A stretch of DNA of 64,000 nt from Streptomyces sp. Tue 6430 (GCA_021568835.1 JAKGSH010000010.1:2294001-2358000); one strand, 5' to 3'. Positions 1-10,688 are shown, counted from the stretch's first letter. Notes: a model not told the origin generated them from the letters alone. Translations and numbers: made by a program.

Positions 1-19
1 CCCCGGCGGTCGGGTGGAC

Positions 20-1477
<1,458 letters not shown>

Positions 1478-1641
1478 GTGGAGCTGCTCCTCGGGTTGGG
1501 AGAGGTCTGGGTACGGCTGGTCTGCGCGGCGGCGGACACAGGGGTGCCCTGGGGGACACAGGCATGCCCGCGTGCGCGCAGCGCAGTCCGTCGGAGGCCC
1601 TCTCTCCCTCGGACGGTCCGTGTGCGACCGCCCGACCGCCA

Positions 1642-2802
1642 TCAGCAGCGACGTCTGGCTCCGTTCCAAGCTACACCGGACGCGGGGGACGGCCCCAGTC
1701 CGCCGGCGAACAGATCACGCCGTTGTGGCGGCGGGGTCCGGGAAGGGCGACGGGGCCCGCCGGTGGTCGGCGGGCCCCGTCGGGTGGGCCGGGTGGATGG
1801 TCGGCCGGAAGGCGGGCCGGGGTCAGTGGTCGGCCTGGGGGTGGGCCGGGCCGCCGGGGGTGGCTTCGGCGTCGGGCCCTTGGCGGCCTCGGTCCGGCTG
1901 TAGATGTCGGGCTCGAGGTAGATGACGCGGGCGATCGGGACGGCCTGGCGGATGCGGGACTCGGCGGCGTCGATGGCCTGCGCGATCTCGGTGGCCGTGT
2001 CGTCGTGCCGTACGGCGATCTTGGCGGCGACGAGGAGTTCCTCGGGGCCGAGGTGGAGGGTGCGCATGTGGATGATGCGGGTGACGGTGGTGCCGTCGAC
2101 GACGGCGGCCTCGATCTTGCGGGTCTCCTCCGGGCCGGCGGCCTCGCCGAGGAGCAGGGATTTGGTCTCGGCGGCGAGGACGAGCGCGATGAGGATGAGC
2201 AGTACGCCGATGCAGAGGGTGCCGATGCCGTCCCAGATGCCGTCGCCGGTGGCCAGGGCGATGCCGACGCCGCCGAGGGCGAGGACGAGGCCGACGAGCG
2301 CGCCGAGGTCCTCGAGGAGGACGACGGGGAGTTCGGGGGCCTTGGCGCGGCGTACGAACTCCGCCCAGGAGAGCGAGCCGCGCAGCGGGTCGGACTCCTT
2401 GATGGCCGTCCGGAAGGAGAAGGACTCGGCGATGATGGCGAAGACGAGGACGCCGACCGGCCAGTACCAGTGCTCGATCTCGTGGGGGTGCTTGATCTTC
2501 TCGTAGCCCTCGTAGATGGCGAACATGCCGCCGACCGAGAACAGGACGATGGAGACCAGGAAGGCGTAGATGTAGCGTTCGCGGCCGTAGCCGAAGGGGT
2601 GTTGCGGGGTGGCCTCGCGCTGGGCCTTCTTTCCTCCGACGAGGAGGAGGGCCTGGTTGCCGGAGTCGGCGAGCGAGTGCACGCCTTCGGCGAGCATCGA
2701 CGACGAGCCGCTGAACGCGAACGCCACGAACTTCGATGCCGCGATCGCGAGGTTGGCGGCTAGTGCCGCCACGATCGCCCTGGTGCCGCCTGACGCGCTC
2801 AT
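1642..2802 (-). CDS. Cation diffusion facilitator family transporter, C-terminus probably frameshifted
   Basis: This is a CDF-family membrane transporter that exports divalent metals by proton antiport; its metal cannot be read from sequence. The start MSASGGTRAIVAALAANLAIA leads into the first membrane helix. The motif HSLADSGNQALLL carries the H-x3-D metal site, and about five more hydrophobic helices run to residue 225. A cytoplasmic domain follows, ending around VIYLEPDIYSRTEAAKG. As read, a Pro/Arg-rich tail of about 60 residues runs through a terminator hairpin. Adding one base to the GGG run at 1874-1876 gives a C-terminus ending PAHPQADH with a stop at 1823, and a 326-residue protein of normal length. 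The tail is therefore probably an artefact. Confidence 0.88.
   Translation of the reverse strand: MSASGGTRAIVAALAANLAIAASKFVAFAFSGSSSMLAEGVHSLADSGNQALLLVGGKKAQREATPQHPFGYGRERYIYAFLVSIVLFSVGGMFAIYEGYEKIKHPHEIEHWYWPVGVLVFAIIAESFSFRTAIKESDPLRGSLSWAEFVRRAKAPELPVVLLEDLGALVGLVLALGGVGIALATGDGIWDGIGTLCIGVLLILIALVLAAETKSLLLGEAAGPEETRKIEAAVVDGTTVTRIIHMRTLHLGPEELLVAAKIAVRHDDTATEIAQAIDAAESRIRQAVPIARVIYLEPDIYSRTEAAKGPTPKPPPAARPTPRPTTDPGPPSGRPSTRPTRRGPPTTGGPRRPSRTPPPQRRDLFAGGLGPSPASGVAWNGARRRC
1748..1782. terminator. Hairpin terminator between the CDF transporter gene and ahcY
   Basis: A perfect 15-bp GC stem (1748-1762 pairing with 1768-1782) has a five-base loop and no T run, as is usual for Streptomyces. 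It lies inside the as-read 3' extension of the transporter frame. This supports the view that the real transporter gene stops upstream, at about 1823. Confidence 0.7.
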
Positions 2803-2996
2803 GTGTTCGCGTTGTCCCTTCGTCCTCGGGTCGTTCTTCGGGGTCGTCCCCGTGGCGCGTTCGTGTCGCCCCGGGGCCGCCTCGTGCGGGTGCCGGGCGG
2901 GCCGTGCGCCGTCCGCGGCTTTGCCCGTCCTTTGCGGTGGGCCATTGTTGCAGCCCGGCCCGTCGTGCGGGTGCCCGGACGGGCGGGTGGGATGCG

Positions 2997-4148
2997 TCAG
3001 GCGATGACGGTGGCCCTGAAGACGGTGCCGGTTCCGGACACTTCGGCTGTTTCGCCCGCGGGGACGAAGACCGACCGGCCGGGTGTCAGGCCGTGTTCGC
3101 CGGCCCGTACGGTGCCGGCCGTGCAGAGCAGGATCTGCGGGGTCGCCAGGGTGAGGTCGTGCGGGGCGGCGCCCTCGGGGAGGACGTAGCGGGAGAGGCG
3201 GAACTCGTCGACGGGGGTCTCGTAGACCTCCTCGCCGTCGGGGGCGGCCTCGGGGCGCAGGACGGCGGGGTCGCCGGACTCGAAGCGGACGACGCGCAGG
3301 AGTTCGGGGACGTCGACGTGCTTGGGGGTGAGGCCGCAGCGCAGGACGTTGTCGGAGTTGGCCATGATCTCGACGCCGAGGCCGCTGAGGTAGGCGTGCG
3401 GGATGCCGGCGCCGAGGAAGAGGGCCTCGCCCGGCTGGAGGCGGACGTGGTTGAGGAGCATCGCCGCGATGACGCCGGGGTCGCCGGGGTAGTGGTGGGC
3501 GAGGCCGGCGTAGGGGGCGTGGTCGCCGCCGAGCCGGTCGCAGGCGGCGGTCGCGGCCGCGACCGTGCGGGCCGTCTCGTCGGGGTCCGCGGTGAGGATC
3601 GCCGTCAGGACCTCGCGCAGGGCGGCTTCCTCGGGCTGGGCGTGCAGCAGGTCGACGTACGGCTTGAGGGAGTCGACGCCGAGGGCGTCGAGGAGGTCGG
3701 CGGCGCGGGCCGGGTCGCGGAAGCCGCACAGGCCGTCGAACTCGGTGAGGGCGCAGATGAGTTCGGGTTTGTGGTTGGCGTCCTTGTAGTTGCGGTGCGG
3801 GGCGCCGGCGGGGATGGCGCGGCGCTCCTCGTCGGCGTAGCCCTCCTCGGCCTGGGTCAGGTCGGGGTGGACCTGGAGGGAGAGGGGGGCGCCGGCGGCG
3901 AGGAGTTTGAGGAGGAAGGGGAGGCGGGGGCCGAACTTGGCGACGGTCCTCTCGCCCAGTTCCCGTTCGGGGGCGGCCTCGATGACCTCGCCGAGGGTGC
4001 CCCGGGCGGTGCGGGAGGGGGCGCCGGGGTGGGCGCCCATCCACATCTCGGCCTGGGGTTCGCCGGTGGGTTCGACGCCGAGCAGGTGGGGGATGGCGGT
4101 GGGGGAACCCCACGCGTAGGGGCGGATGGTGTTGTCGAGGCGGTCCAT
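2997..4148 (-). CDS. manA: Mannose-6-phosphate isomerase, class I
   Basis: It interconverts fructose 6-phosphate and mannose 6-phosphate, the entry step to GDP-mannose. The 383-residue cupin enzyme begins MDRLDNTIRPYAWGSPTAIP. The zinc ligands are visible in LSLQVHP (Gln and His), NHKPE (Glu) and GIPHAYLSG (His). The C-terminal cupin ends at VFRATVIA. It lies on the same strand as a SIS protein, a Trm112 protein and manB, so the block probably works as one mannose pathway locus. The 212-bp gap to the SIS gene may hold a separate promoter. The family assignment is secure. Confidence 0.96.
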   Translation of the reverse strand: MDRLDNTIRPYAWGSPTAIPHLLGVEPTGEPQAEMWMGAHPGAPSRTARGTLGEVIEAAPERELGERTVAKFGPRLPFLLKLLAAGAPLSLQVHPDLTQAEEGYADEERRAIPAGAPHRNYKDANHKPELICALTEFDGLCGFRDPARAADLLDALGVDSLKPYVDLLHAQPEEAALREVLTAILTADPDETARTVAAATAACDRLGGDHAPYAGLAHHYPGDPGVIAAMLLNHVRLQPGEALFLGAGIPHAYLSGLGVEIMANSDNVLRCGLTPKHVDVPELLRVVRFESGDPAVLRPEAAPDGEEVYETPVDEFRLSRYVLPEGAAPHDLTLATPQILLCTAGTVRAGEHGLTPGRSVFVPAGETAEVSGTGTVFRATVIA

Positions 4149-4360
4149 GCGGGTGTCTGCCTGCCTGTTCTGTCTGTCCTGCGGTCGGGCGGACGGCGGT
4201 CGGCCTGCCGCTGCCGGCCACCGGCTACCGGCGGGCGGTTGTCGGCGGGCGGCGGGCGTTGTCGGCCGTCAGGTGTCCGGCGGGCGGCCGGCTGCCTGTC
4301 ACTGTCCGGGGCGACGGTCCGTGCCGGCTCTCGAGGGCCGGACGGACGGTCGTCGTCAGA

Positions 4361-5494
4361 TCAGGCTCCCGAAGCGAGCGCCAGGTAAACGGCGGCGAAA
4401 TCCGTCGTGGCGATCAGTTCGGACAGGGCGACGAGTTCGTCGCCGGCCTCCGGTTCCAGCTCGCTCATCGGCGTGTCGTGGCTGAGGGCCAGCTCGCGGG
4501 CGGCCGGGGCGGCGGTGAGGCCGCCGATCGGACGGTCGCGCAGCAGCACCACGCGCGCGTGCAGGGCGGGCGCTTCCTCGACGCGGTCCCGGAAGAAGTC
4601 GTCCGGATCGGCGCTCGCGGCGAGCGGGCCGGCGAGCAGGGCGCTGTGCGCGGCGAGGGACTCGGGGAGTTCGGCCACGAGGGAGGGTCGGCCGGCGAGT
4701 TCGGCGAGGGCGGCGGCGAAGCGGCGGCCCGCGGGGCCGGCCGAGGTGCCCTCCGTCCAGATCACGGGCAGGGAGTCGGCGAGTTCGGCGGCCAGGGTCT
4801 TCGCGGGGTTGCTGTAGGTCGCGATGGCCGGGCCGCAGCGTTCGGCGATGTGGTCGAGGCGGTCGGCGACCTTCTCGAGTTCCTCGGGCGGGGCGGAGAT
4901 CAGGGCGATGCGGTCCAGGAGCGCGAGCAGGGGGGTGAGGAGCGCCCACAGGACGCCGGGGGCGGAGGCCGCGACGGGGGGCTGCTCGTCCTGCTCGTAC
5001 GGGGCGGTCGCCATCGGCACGAACAGGCCGTGCACCGCGTCGGCCGCTTCGGCGAGCGGGGAGCCGGCGGGGGCCACGGCGACGACGGTGCAGCCGCGGC
5101 GGTACGCCTGCTCGGCGAGGAGGGAGAGGCCGGGCTCTGTGCCGTCGGGGGTGGTGATGAGGAGGAGGTCCACGGAACCTGCCCAGCCGGGGAGTTCCCA
5201 GCGCAGGGCGCCCGCGGCGGGGGCCACGCCGGCGGGGGCGAGGCGGGTGACCGGGCAGGCGGCGCCGGCGAGGGTGCCGAGGAGGTCGGCGACGCAGGTG
5301 GCGGCGGCGCCGGGGCCCGCGAGGAGGATCGCGCGCGGGCGGCCGTCCGGTTCGAGCCGCTGCACGCCTGCCTCGGTGGCGTGCCGGACGGCGGTGCGGA
5401 CGCGGGCGCCGGCCTCGGCGGCTCCCCGCAGGAGGGCGCGGTGGTCCGCCTCGGCCAGGGCCTCCGGCATGTCGAGCAGCGATTCGTCGAGCAT
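4361..5494 (-). CDS. SIS domain protein, phosphoglucose/phosphomannose isomerase-like
   Basis: This 377-residue protein has a sugar-isomerase fold. An N-terminal SIS-like half contains AILLAGPGAAATCVADLLG and DLLLITTPDGTEPG, around residues 50-150. A second half contains IWTEGTSAGPAGRRFAAAL. It resembles the archaeal and actinobacterial bifunctional glucose/mannose-6-phosphate isomerase family, but it is divergent and catalytic residues cannot be assigned by eye. Its place between manA and manB, followed by a Trm112 gene, is conserved in streptomycetes as far as I know. A role in hexose phosphate metabolism or its control is inferred. An active isomerase and a regulatory sugar-phosphate sensor are both possible. 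Confidence 0.82.
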   Translation of the reverse strand: MLDESLLDMPEALAEADHRALLRGAAEAGARVRTAVRHATEAGVQRLEPDGRPRAILLAGPGAAATCVADLLGTLAGAACPVTRLAPAGVAPAAGALRWELPGWAGSVDLLLITTPDGTEPGLSLLAEQAYRRGCTVVAVAPAGSPLAEAADAVHGLFVPMATAPYEQDEQPPVAASAPGVLWALLTPLLALLDRIALISAPPEELEKVADRLDHIAERCGPAIATYSNPAKTLAAELADSLPVIWTEGTSAGPAGRRFAAALAELAGRPSLVAELPESLAAHSALLAGPLAASADPDDFFRDRVEEAPALHARVVLLRDRPIGGLTAAPAARELALSHDTPMSELEPEAGDELVALSELIATTDFAAVYLALASGA

Positions 5495-5743
5495 GGCGTC
5501 AGGTCTCCGATCGCCTGTGGTCGTCGGTGTGCGGGGGCGCTGTGGGGGCGCTGCACGGGCGGGCGGTGCGGTCGCCTCGTCCGGCGGGTGCTCGCGGGCG
5601 CATCGGCCCCCGCGTGCGCGTGGCCTCGCGTGCGCCTCGTCCGGCGTGCGTCTGGCGTGCGGCTCGCCTCGTGTGCGACTCGCCCGGCATGCGGCTCGCC
5701 TCGTGTGCGGTCGGCTTCGGCCCGTACGGCGGGGCGGGCGCCG

Positions 5744-5914
5744 TTACGCGGGGCGGCGGGCCTCGTCGACGAGGAGGACGGGGATGCCGTCGCGGATCGG
5801 GTACGCCAGGCCACAGTCCTGGCCCGTGCAGATCAGCTCGGTGTCCTGCTCCTTGAGGGGGGCGTGGCAGGCGGGGCAGGCGAGGATCTCCAGGAGGCCG
5901 GCTTCGAGCGGCAT
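5744..5914 (-). CDS. Trm112 family small zinc-ribbon protein
   Basis: This 56-residue protein starts MPLEAGLLEILACPACHAPL and ends PVLLVDEARRPA with TAA. Two cysteine pairs, CPAC and CTGQDC, would form a zinc ribbon. Trm112-type proteins often serve as small partners of methyltransferases or other enzymes. In Streptomyces this copy sits in the mannose locus, and its partner is unknown. The start at 5914 gives the family-typical N-terminus. The gene is too short for many gene callers, but the Cys pattern and the ending IRDGIPVLLVDEAR make it convincing. It precedes the SIS gene by 249 bp of degenerate repeats rich in CTCGTGTGCG-like units (about 5600-5710). Confidence 0.88.
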   Translation of the reverse strand: MPLEAGLLEILACPACHAPLKEQDTELICTGQDCGLAYPIRDGIPVLLVDEARRPA

Positions 5915-6289
5915 GGGGTGTCCTTTCGGGGTGGGCCCGGGGTGATTCCGGGGTTCTTGCGGGGTGAACGTGGGGCGGATGTGACTGGTGGGTCCGGGGT
6001 GGATGTGCCTGGTCAGGGTACCGCTGGCCGGGGTGGGGTGAGGGGTGGTCCGGTGAGGGTTCGTCGCCCTCGCCGCCCCTTCCCGTCCCGTCCTGAAGGG
6101 GCTCTGCCCCTTCAGGACCCCGCCAGGGGGCAGGCCCCCTGGACCCCCATCGGCTGGACGGCCTCGTCCTCAACCGCCGGACGGGCCGGGTTTCCCCGGC
6201 ACCGGCCGACTCCCCCCGCCCGCGAACCGTCGGCGTCGCGTCGGTCGAAGCACCCCGTCGGCGCACCGTCGGTCCGGCGGTGGTGTGTC
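5915..6289. other. Intergenic region between manB and the Trm112 gene with palindromic repeat unit
   Basis: No gene is seen in these 375 bases. The part at 6091-6186 holds two perfect hairpins followed by a CTCGTCCTCAACCGCCGGACGGGC-like block, listed separately. The part from 5915 to 6060 contains the translation start region of the Trm112 gene and nothing else recognised. Confidence 0.6.
6091..6186. repeat. Streptomyces intergenic palindromic element, copy 1
   Basis: It has a perfect 11-bp stem at 6091-6117 and a perfect 8-bp stem at 6123-6142 (CCAGGGGG pairing with CCCCCTGG). The block GCCTCGTCCTCAACCGCCGG follows near 6161-6180. A second copy of this last block, GCCTCGTCGTCGAGCGCCGG, lies at about 19664-19683 downstream of another hairpin. 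From experience such units are dispersed between genes in Streptomyces genomes. Here it follows the 3' end of manB and may terminate transcription. Confidence 0.65.
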
Positions 6290-7660
6290 TCAGTTCCTGA
6301 TGAGGGTCAGGACCTCGTCCCTGATCTTCCTCATCGTCTGCTCGTCGCGGGCCTCCGCGTTGAGGCGGAGGAGGGGTTCGGTGTTGGAGGGGCGCACGTT
6401 GAACCACCAGTCGGGGGTGGTGACCGTGAGGCCGTCCAGTTCGTCGAGGGTGGTGTCGGGGCGGGCGCCGTAGGCGGACCTGATCGCGGCGATGCGGGCC
6501 TGCTGGTCGTCGACCGTGGAGTTGATCTCGCCGGAGCCGGCGTAGCGGTCGTACTGGGCGACGAGGGCGGAGAGGGAGGTGTCCTGGCCGCCGAGGGCGG
6601 CGAGGACGTGGAGGGCGGCCAGCATGCCGGTGTCGGCGTTCCAGAAGTCCTTGAAGTAGTAGTGGGCGGAGTGCTCGCCGCCGAAGATCGCGCCGGTGCG
6701 GGCCATCTCCGCCTTGATGAAGGAGTGGCCGACGCGGGTGCGGACGGGAGTGCCGCCGTTCTCCCTCACGACCTCGGGGACGGTCCACGAGGTGATCAGG
6801 TTGTGGATGACCGTGCCCTTGCCGCCGTACCGGGCGAGTTCGCGGGCGGCGACGAGGGCGGTGATCGCGGACGGGGAGACCGGGTCGCCCTGTTCGTCGA
6901 TCACGAAGCAGCGGTCGGCGTCGCCGTCGAAGGCGATGCCGAGGTCGGCGCCCTCCTCGCGCACCCGCTTCTGGAGGTCGACGAGGTTGGCGGGGTCGAG
7001 GGGGTTGGCCTCGTGGTTGGGGAAGGTGCCGTCCAGTTCGAAGTACAGGGGGACGACGGTCAGGGGCAGGCCGTCGAGGACGGTGGGGACGGTGTGGCCG
7101 CCCATGCCGTTGCCCGCGTCGACGACGACCTTCAGGGGGCGGATGGCGGTGACGTCGACGAGGGAGCGCAGGTGGGCCGCGTAGTCGTCCAGCGTGTCCG
7201 TCCGCGTGATCGTGCCGGGCCGCGCGGCCGGCTCGGGGCGGGTCGTCTCCGACCAGGTCTCCACCAGTTCGCGGATCTGTGTCAGGCCGGTGTCCTGGCC
7301 GACCGGGGCGGCGCCGGCCCGGCACAGCTTGATGCCGTTGTACTGCGCCGGGTTGTGCGAGGCGGTGAACATGGCGCCCGGCAGGTCCAGCGCGCCCGAG
7401 GCGTAGTAGAGCTGGTCCGTGGAGCACAGGCCGATCTCGGTCACGTGCACGCCGCGGGCGGCCGCGCCGCGGGCGAAGGCGGCGGACAGGCCGGGGGACG
7501 AGGGACGCATGTCGTGGCCGACGACGATCGCCTCGGCGTCGGTCACCTGCGCGAAGGCCGCCCCGAACAGTTCGGCCAGCGACTCGTCCCACTGATCCGG
7601 GACCACCCCGCGTACGTCGTACGCCTTCACGATCTGCGACAGATCAGCAGCCACGGCCAA
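6290..7660 (-). CDS. manB: Phosphomannomutase/phosphoglucomutase
   Basis: It converts mannose 6-phosphate to mannose 1-phosphate, and often glucose phosphates as well. The 456-residue protein has all four alpha-phosphohexomutase signatures. These are the phosphoserine loop TASHNP around residues 99-104, the metal loop DGDADR around 240, a sugar-binding segment GGEHSAH, and the phosphate-binding loop NVRPSNTEPLLRL near the C-terminus. It starts MAVAADLSQIVKAYDVRGVV. With manA upstream and the nucleotidyltransferase at 20 kb it completes the path to GDP-mannose used by cell-envelope mannosylation. Confidence 0.96.
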   Translation of the reverse strand: MAVAADLSQIVKAYDVRGVVPDQWDESLAELFGAAFAQVTDAEAIVVGHDMRPSSPGLSAAFARGAAARGVHVTEIGLCSTDQLYYASGALDLPGAMFTASHNPAQYNGIKLCRAGAAPVGQDTGLTQIRELVETWSETTRPEPAARPGTITRTDTLDDYAAHLRSLVDVTAIRPLKVVVDAGNGMGGHTVPTVLDGLPLTVVPLYFELDGTFPNHEANPLDPANLVDLQKRVREEGADLGIAFDGDADRCFVIDEQGDPVSPSAITALVAARELARYGGKGTVIHNLITSWTVPEVVRENGGTPVRTRVGHSFIKAEMARTGAIFGGEHSAHYYFKDFWNADTGMLAALHVLAALGGQDTSLSALVAQYDRYAGSGEINSTVDDQQARIAAIRSAYGARPDTTLDELDGLTVTTPDWWFNVRPSNTEPLLRLNAEARDEQTMRKIRDEVLTLIRN

Positions 7661-7883
7661 ACCTTCCTGAAAGTCTCGTCAGTCACCACAAACTACCCGG
7701 CGCGACCGACGGGCCGTGGCGGGTCCGCCTGCTCCGGTGCGCGGCCGTGACGCGGGCCGCGTTCTCGGGCCGCGTTCTCGAGCCTGGACCGCGGAGGGGG
7801 AAGTGTTCGGTCCGGTTCCGTCCGCCGTGACGGCAGGTCCGCGGCCGTGCGTCGGCCGCGGGGAGCAAGGCGGAGCGGGCGGG

Positions 7884-8306
7884 TCAGTTGTCCGGTGAGC
7901 GCAGTACCCGCAGGTGGCCGCGGCGGGCGACCTCCATCGGGTCCGCCCCGCGGCTCGCGCCGCCGGCGCCGGCCGCGCGTCCCTGCGGGCGGGCCGCCTC
8001 GCGGACGGCGTTGGCGAGCGCTTCGAGGTCGTCGCCGCTGGGGCGGGCGGGCGCCGAGCCGTCGAGGAGCCGGACGACCTCCCAGCCGCGCGGGGCGGTG
8101 AGGCGCTCGGAGTGCTCGGCGCACAGGTCGTAGCAGTGGGGTTCGGCGTAGGTGGCGAGCGGGCCGAGGACGGCGGTCGAGTCGGCGTAGACGTACGTCA
8201 GCGTCGCGACGGCGGGTCGGCCGCAGGCGGTTCGCGAACAGCGACGTACAGGGCTCACGACGTTGGACGGTACCGCACTCTTGAGCGGGCCGCGACGACT
8301 CTCCAC
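7884..8306 (-). CDS. DUF3499 family protein
   Basis: This is a short conserved actinobacterial protein of unknown function. The core reads SPVRRCSRTACGRPAVATLTYVY and then ATYAEPHCYDLCAEHSERL. Its four cysteines in two pairs suggest a zinc-binding ribbon. The C-terminus is a less conserved Gly/Ala/Arg-rich stretch. A GTG at 8306 is preferred (GGAG seven bases upstream, product beginning ESRRGPLKS), giving 140 residues. An alternative GTG at 8258 would start directly at SPVRRCSRT but has no ribosome site. It is divergent from the metallopeptidase gene. Confidence 0.85.
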   Translation of the reverse strand: MESRRGPLKSAVPSNVVSPVRRCSRTACGRPAVATLTYVYADSTAVLGPLATYAEPHCYDLCAEHSERLTAPRGWEVVRLLDGSAPARPSGDDLEALANAVREAARPQGRAAGAGGASRGADPMEVARRGHLRVLRSPDN

Positions 8307-8600
8307 CAGGTCACTCCACCGTGTCGGGTTGTGAAACGCCCCACAGACGACTCCAGTCATACCCCGCTGACCTGCGCGAACACCAGTCCTGAGGGTGAGG
8401 AAGGTGTCCAGGTCCGCCCGTCGGCGCGGACAAACGCCATCAATTGCCGCGAGTTCGACGGTCTCGGAGGGATACGGAATCGAGCCGGACCTTGGCTGGA
8501 ATGGCCGTCCCCGGCCCTGCGGAGCCGGCGGCCGGGCGGTGGCCGGGTTGCCGCGTGGAGCCGGGCGGCGGAGGGCGGCGGGGACTACGCTGCGGTGGTG

Positions 8601-9049
8601 ATGGACAGCCCCGTACCGCCTCGTGCCGCAGCCCCCGGCCCCCGCCGTCGTGATCGCCACGGACGGGGGATGCGCGGGCCGATCGCGCCCCCTCAGGTAC
8701 CGCTGGCGGCGAGCCGCGGCGAGGTGTTCGCGGACCTGGTGCAGGACTCGGTGGACCGGCTGGAGCGGCGGTGGCCGCAGCTCGCCGACATCGACTTCAT
8801 GGTGCTCGAGGTGCCGCGGCTGGACGGTTCCGGGGGCCGTGGAACGACGAGGCGGTTCCGCTGGGCGGCACGGTCTCCGCCCGGGACGGCCGCCGCGCGC
8901 GGGTGGTCGTCTACCGGCGGCCCGTCGAGATCCGCACCAAGGGGCGGGACGAGCGGGCCGCGCTGGTGCACGAGGTCGTCGTGGAACAGGTGGCGGAGCT
9001 GCTGGGGCTGACCCCGGAGACGGTGGATCCCCGCTACGGCGAGGACTGA
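8601..9049 (+). pseudogene. Metallopeptidase (DUF1025-type) family gene, frame broken as read
   Basis: The start MDSPVPPRAAAPGPRRRDRHGRG runs through EVFADLVQDSVDRLERRWPQLADIDFMVLEVPRLDG, then the frame changes at the GGGGGCC run (8832-8838). The rest, WNDEAVPLGGTVSARDGRRARVVVYRRPVEIRTKG to the end LTPETVDPRYGED, is in another frame. One extra C restores a continuous protein of about 149 residues. It belongs to the zincin-like minimal metallopeptidase family. The expected HExxH motif reads HEVVVE, so the second histidine is absent and activity is doubtful. It is probably intact in the organism, with the break being a sequence error. Confidence 0.8.
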
Positions 9050-9069
9050 GCGCGCGGGCGGCCGCGCGC
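9050..9069. terminator. Bidirectional hairpin between convergent genes
   Basis: A perfect 8-bp stem (GCGCGCGG pairing with CCGCGCGC) with a four-base loop begins right after the metallopeptidase stop and 15 bases before the stop of the DUF5719 gene. It can serve both converging transcripts. Confidence 0.55.
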
Positions 9070-9083
9070 TTCCCTCGCCGTCC

Positions 9084-10688
9084 TCACTTCTGCAGCACCG
9101 TCAGGTCCTCGTCGGCTTCCGGTACCGCCACCGTCCCCCGGTCGTCCGGCAGCGTCTGGACGGTGAAGCCGGGGATGCCGCCCTCCGTCGCCGTCAGGGT
9201 GCGTGCGGCGTGGACGGGGGTTTCGGTGAGGTTCTCCACGGTCAGGGCGTAGGTGCCCTTGAGGCCTGCGGGGACCGGGAGTTCGACGTCCTGGGTGGTG
9301 CCCTGCTTGATCGTGTACGTCTTGGTGGCCGCGGTGCCCGCGCCAGTGCCCGCCGACGCGGTGACCTTGACCTTGGCCGTGGCCGTGGGCGCGGTCAGGG
9401 AGAGCGTGGCGTCCTTGGCCCCGTTGCCGACGACGGACGCACGTGTGCCGATGGGGCCGGTGGCGGGGATGAACGCGGACTCCTGCCGGTCGCCCTTGCC
9501 GCGCACGACCCGGACGGCCGCGACGACCGGTGCCGACCCGTCGGTGGGTGTCAGGACCAGCGAGCCGGGCTCCCCGCGCGTAATGTCGCCCAGGTCGAGG
9601 GCGGTCGTCATGCCTCCCTTGACGTGCATCGTTTCCTGGCCGGCGGGGGTGATCAGGCCGGTGGGGGAGGCGAGTTGCACTTTGAGGTCGGCGTCGGCGC
9701 CGCCCGGCGCGAAGGCGACCAGGCGGACCGCCGTGGCGTCCTTGGGGATGCCGGGGACGACCAGGGTGCCCGCGGGGTCGGTGGACGGGGCCAGCCAGTC
9801 GCCGCCGAGCTTGTCGTCCAGGGCCTGCACGGCGGCGCCGACGCGGCCGCTGCGGACGTTCACGTGGACGGTCAGGTCGTCCTGCTTCTCGCCGGTGAGG
9901 GTGGACAGCAGGATGGGCTTGCTGGAGTGCGCCGGGACCGTCAGGCCCTCGCCGACCGTGGTCGTGACGCTGCCGTCCTTGCCGAACAGCTCGATGTCGG
10001 CGACGGCCGCGGAGTCGTCGGGATTGGTGAGGTGGACGTAGTCCGTGCGGTCGGCCGCGGTGCTGACGCCCGGGAACCAGAACTCCGTGTCCGGGGCGGC
10101 GCAGGTGACGCCGAGCAGGCCGCGGCCGTTGCCGGCGGTGACCTGGGTGGTCTGCTGGACCGTCCAGCCGGGCGCGAACTTGCCTTCGGCGGTGCCCACG
10201 AGCGCGGGATCGTCGGCGCCGGAGGTCTCGGCGGTGACGGGGGTGCCGGGCGCCTTGGAGGTCAGGACCGGCTTGGCCGCGGTCTTCTCGCCGCCGGTCT
10301 TCTCGCCGTCAACTGCCTTGCCGCTGTCCGCCTTGCCGCTGTCCGCTTTGTCTGTGTCCGTCTTGTCGTCCGTGGTCTCGTCGTCCCCGGCCGGCTTCTC
10401 GGTGTCCTCGTCGGCGGTGTCCGTCGACTCGACCGAAGCGGCCAGGAGTTCGGCCGAGCCGTCGCTTCCGGTGCCCTTGGTGACGGGGGTGAACGACGTG
10501 TACGTCGTCTCGGCGAGGTCGGAGGCGCTGGGTGCCGGGCAGAGCAGACCGGTGCGCTCCACGGGCAGGACCGCGGCCGCCTCGGCGGTCTCCCTGCCGG
10601 GCGCGTCCGGCTCGCTGAGCGTGGCGAGACCGGTGATGGCGGCCAGGGCGGCCGTGCCGGCGATCAGGGACAGGGTGGTGCGGTTCAC
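9084..10688 (-). CDS. Secreted DUF5719 family protein
   Basis: This 534-residue protein has an N-terminal signal or anchor segment, NRTTLSLIAGTAALAAITGLA. A low-complexity linker rich in Asp, Lys, Thr and Glu (units of DKADSGK, about residues 95-145) follows. The remainder, roughly residues 160-534, is beta-rich with repeated immunoglobulin-like strands such as DYVHLTNPDDSAAVADIELFG. It acts outside the membrane; the function is unknown. The GTG start at 10688 overlaps the stop of the upstream glycosyltransferase gene (GTGA). The two are therefore translationally coupled, and a shared role in envelope glycan export or assembly is inferred. Confidence 0.85.
   Translation of the reverse strand: MNRTTLSLIAGTAALAAITGLATLSEPDAPGRETAEAAAVLPVERTGLLCPAPSASDLAETTYTSFTPVTKGTGSDGSAELLAASVESTDTADEDTEKPAGDDETTDDKTDTDKADSGKADSGKAVDGEKTGGEKTAAKPVLTSKAPGTPVTAETSGADDPALVGTAEGKFAPGWTVQQTTQVTAGNGRGLLGVTCAAPDTEFWFPGVSTAADRTDYVHLTNPDDSAAVADIELFGKDGSVTTTVGEGLTVPAHSSKPILLSTLTGEKQDDLTVHVNVRSGRVGAAVQALDDKLGGDWLAPSTDPAGTLVVPGIPKDATAVRLVAFAPGGADADLKVQLASPTGLITPAGQETMHVKGGMTTALDLGDITRGEPGSLVLTPTDGSAPVVAAVRVVRGKGDRQESAFIPATGPIGTRASVVGNGAKDATLSLTAPTATAKVKVTASAGTGAGTAATKTYTIKQGTTQDVELPVPAGLKGTYALTVENLTETPVHAARTLTATEGGIPGFTVQTLPDDRGTVAVPEADEDLTVLQK

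Noticed and set aside
1478..1669. SAH riboswitch upstream of ahcY
   Set aside because: The leader has GC-rich stems, but I could not match the conserved SAH riboswitch core by eye; a covariance search would decide.
4259..7750. Plus-strand open frame of over 1100 codons across manB and the SIS gene
   Set aside because: Antisense to well-recognised genes and built of Gly/Arg/Ala/Val runs; an artefact of GC skew.
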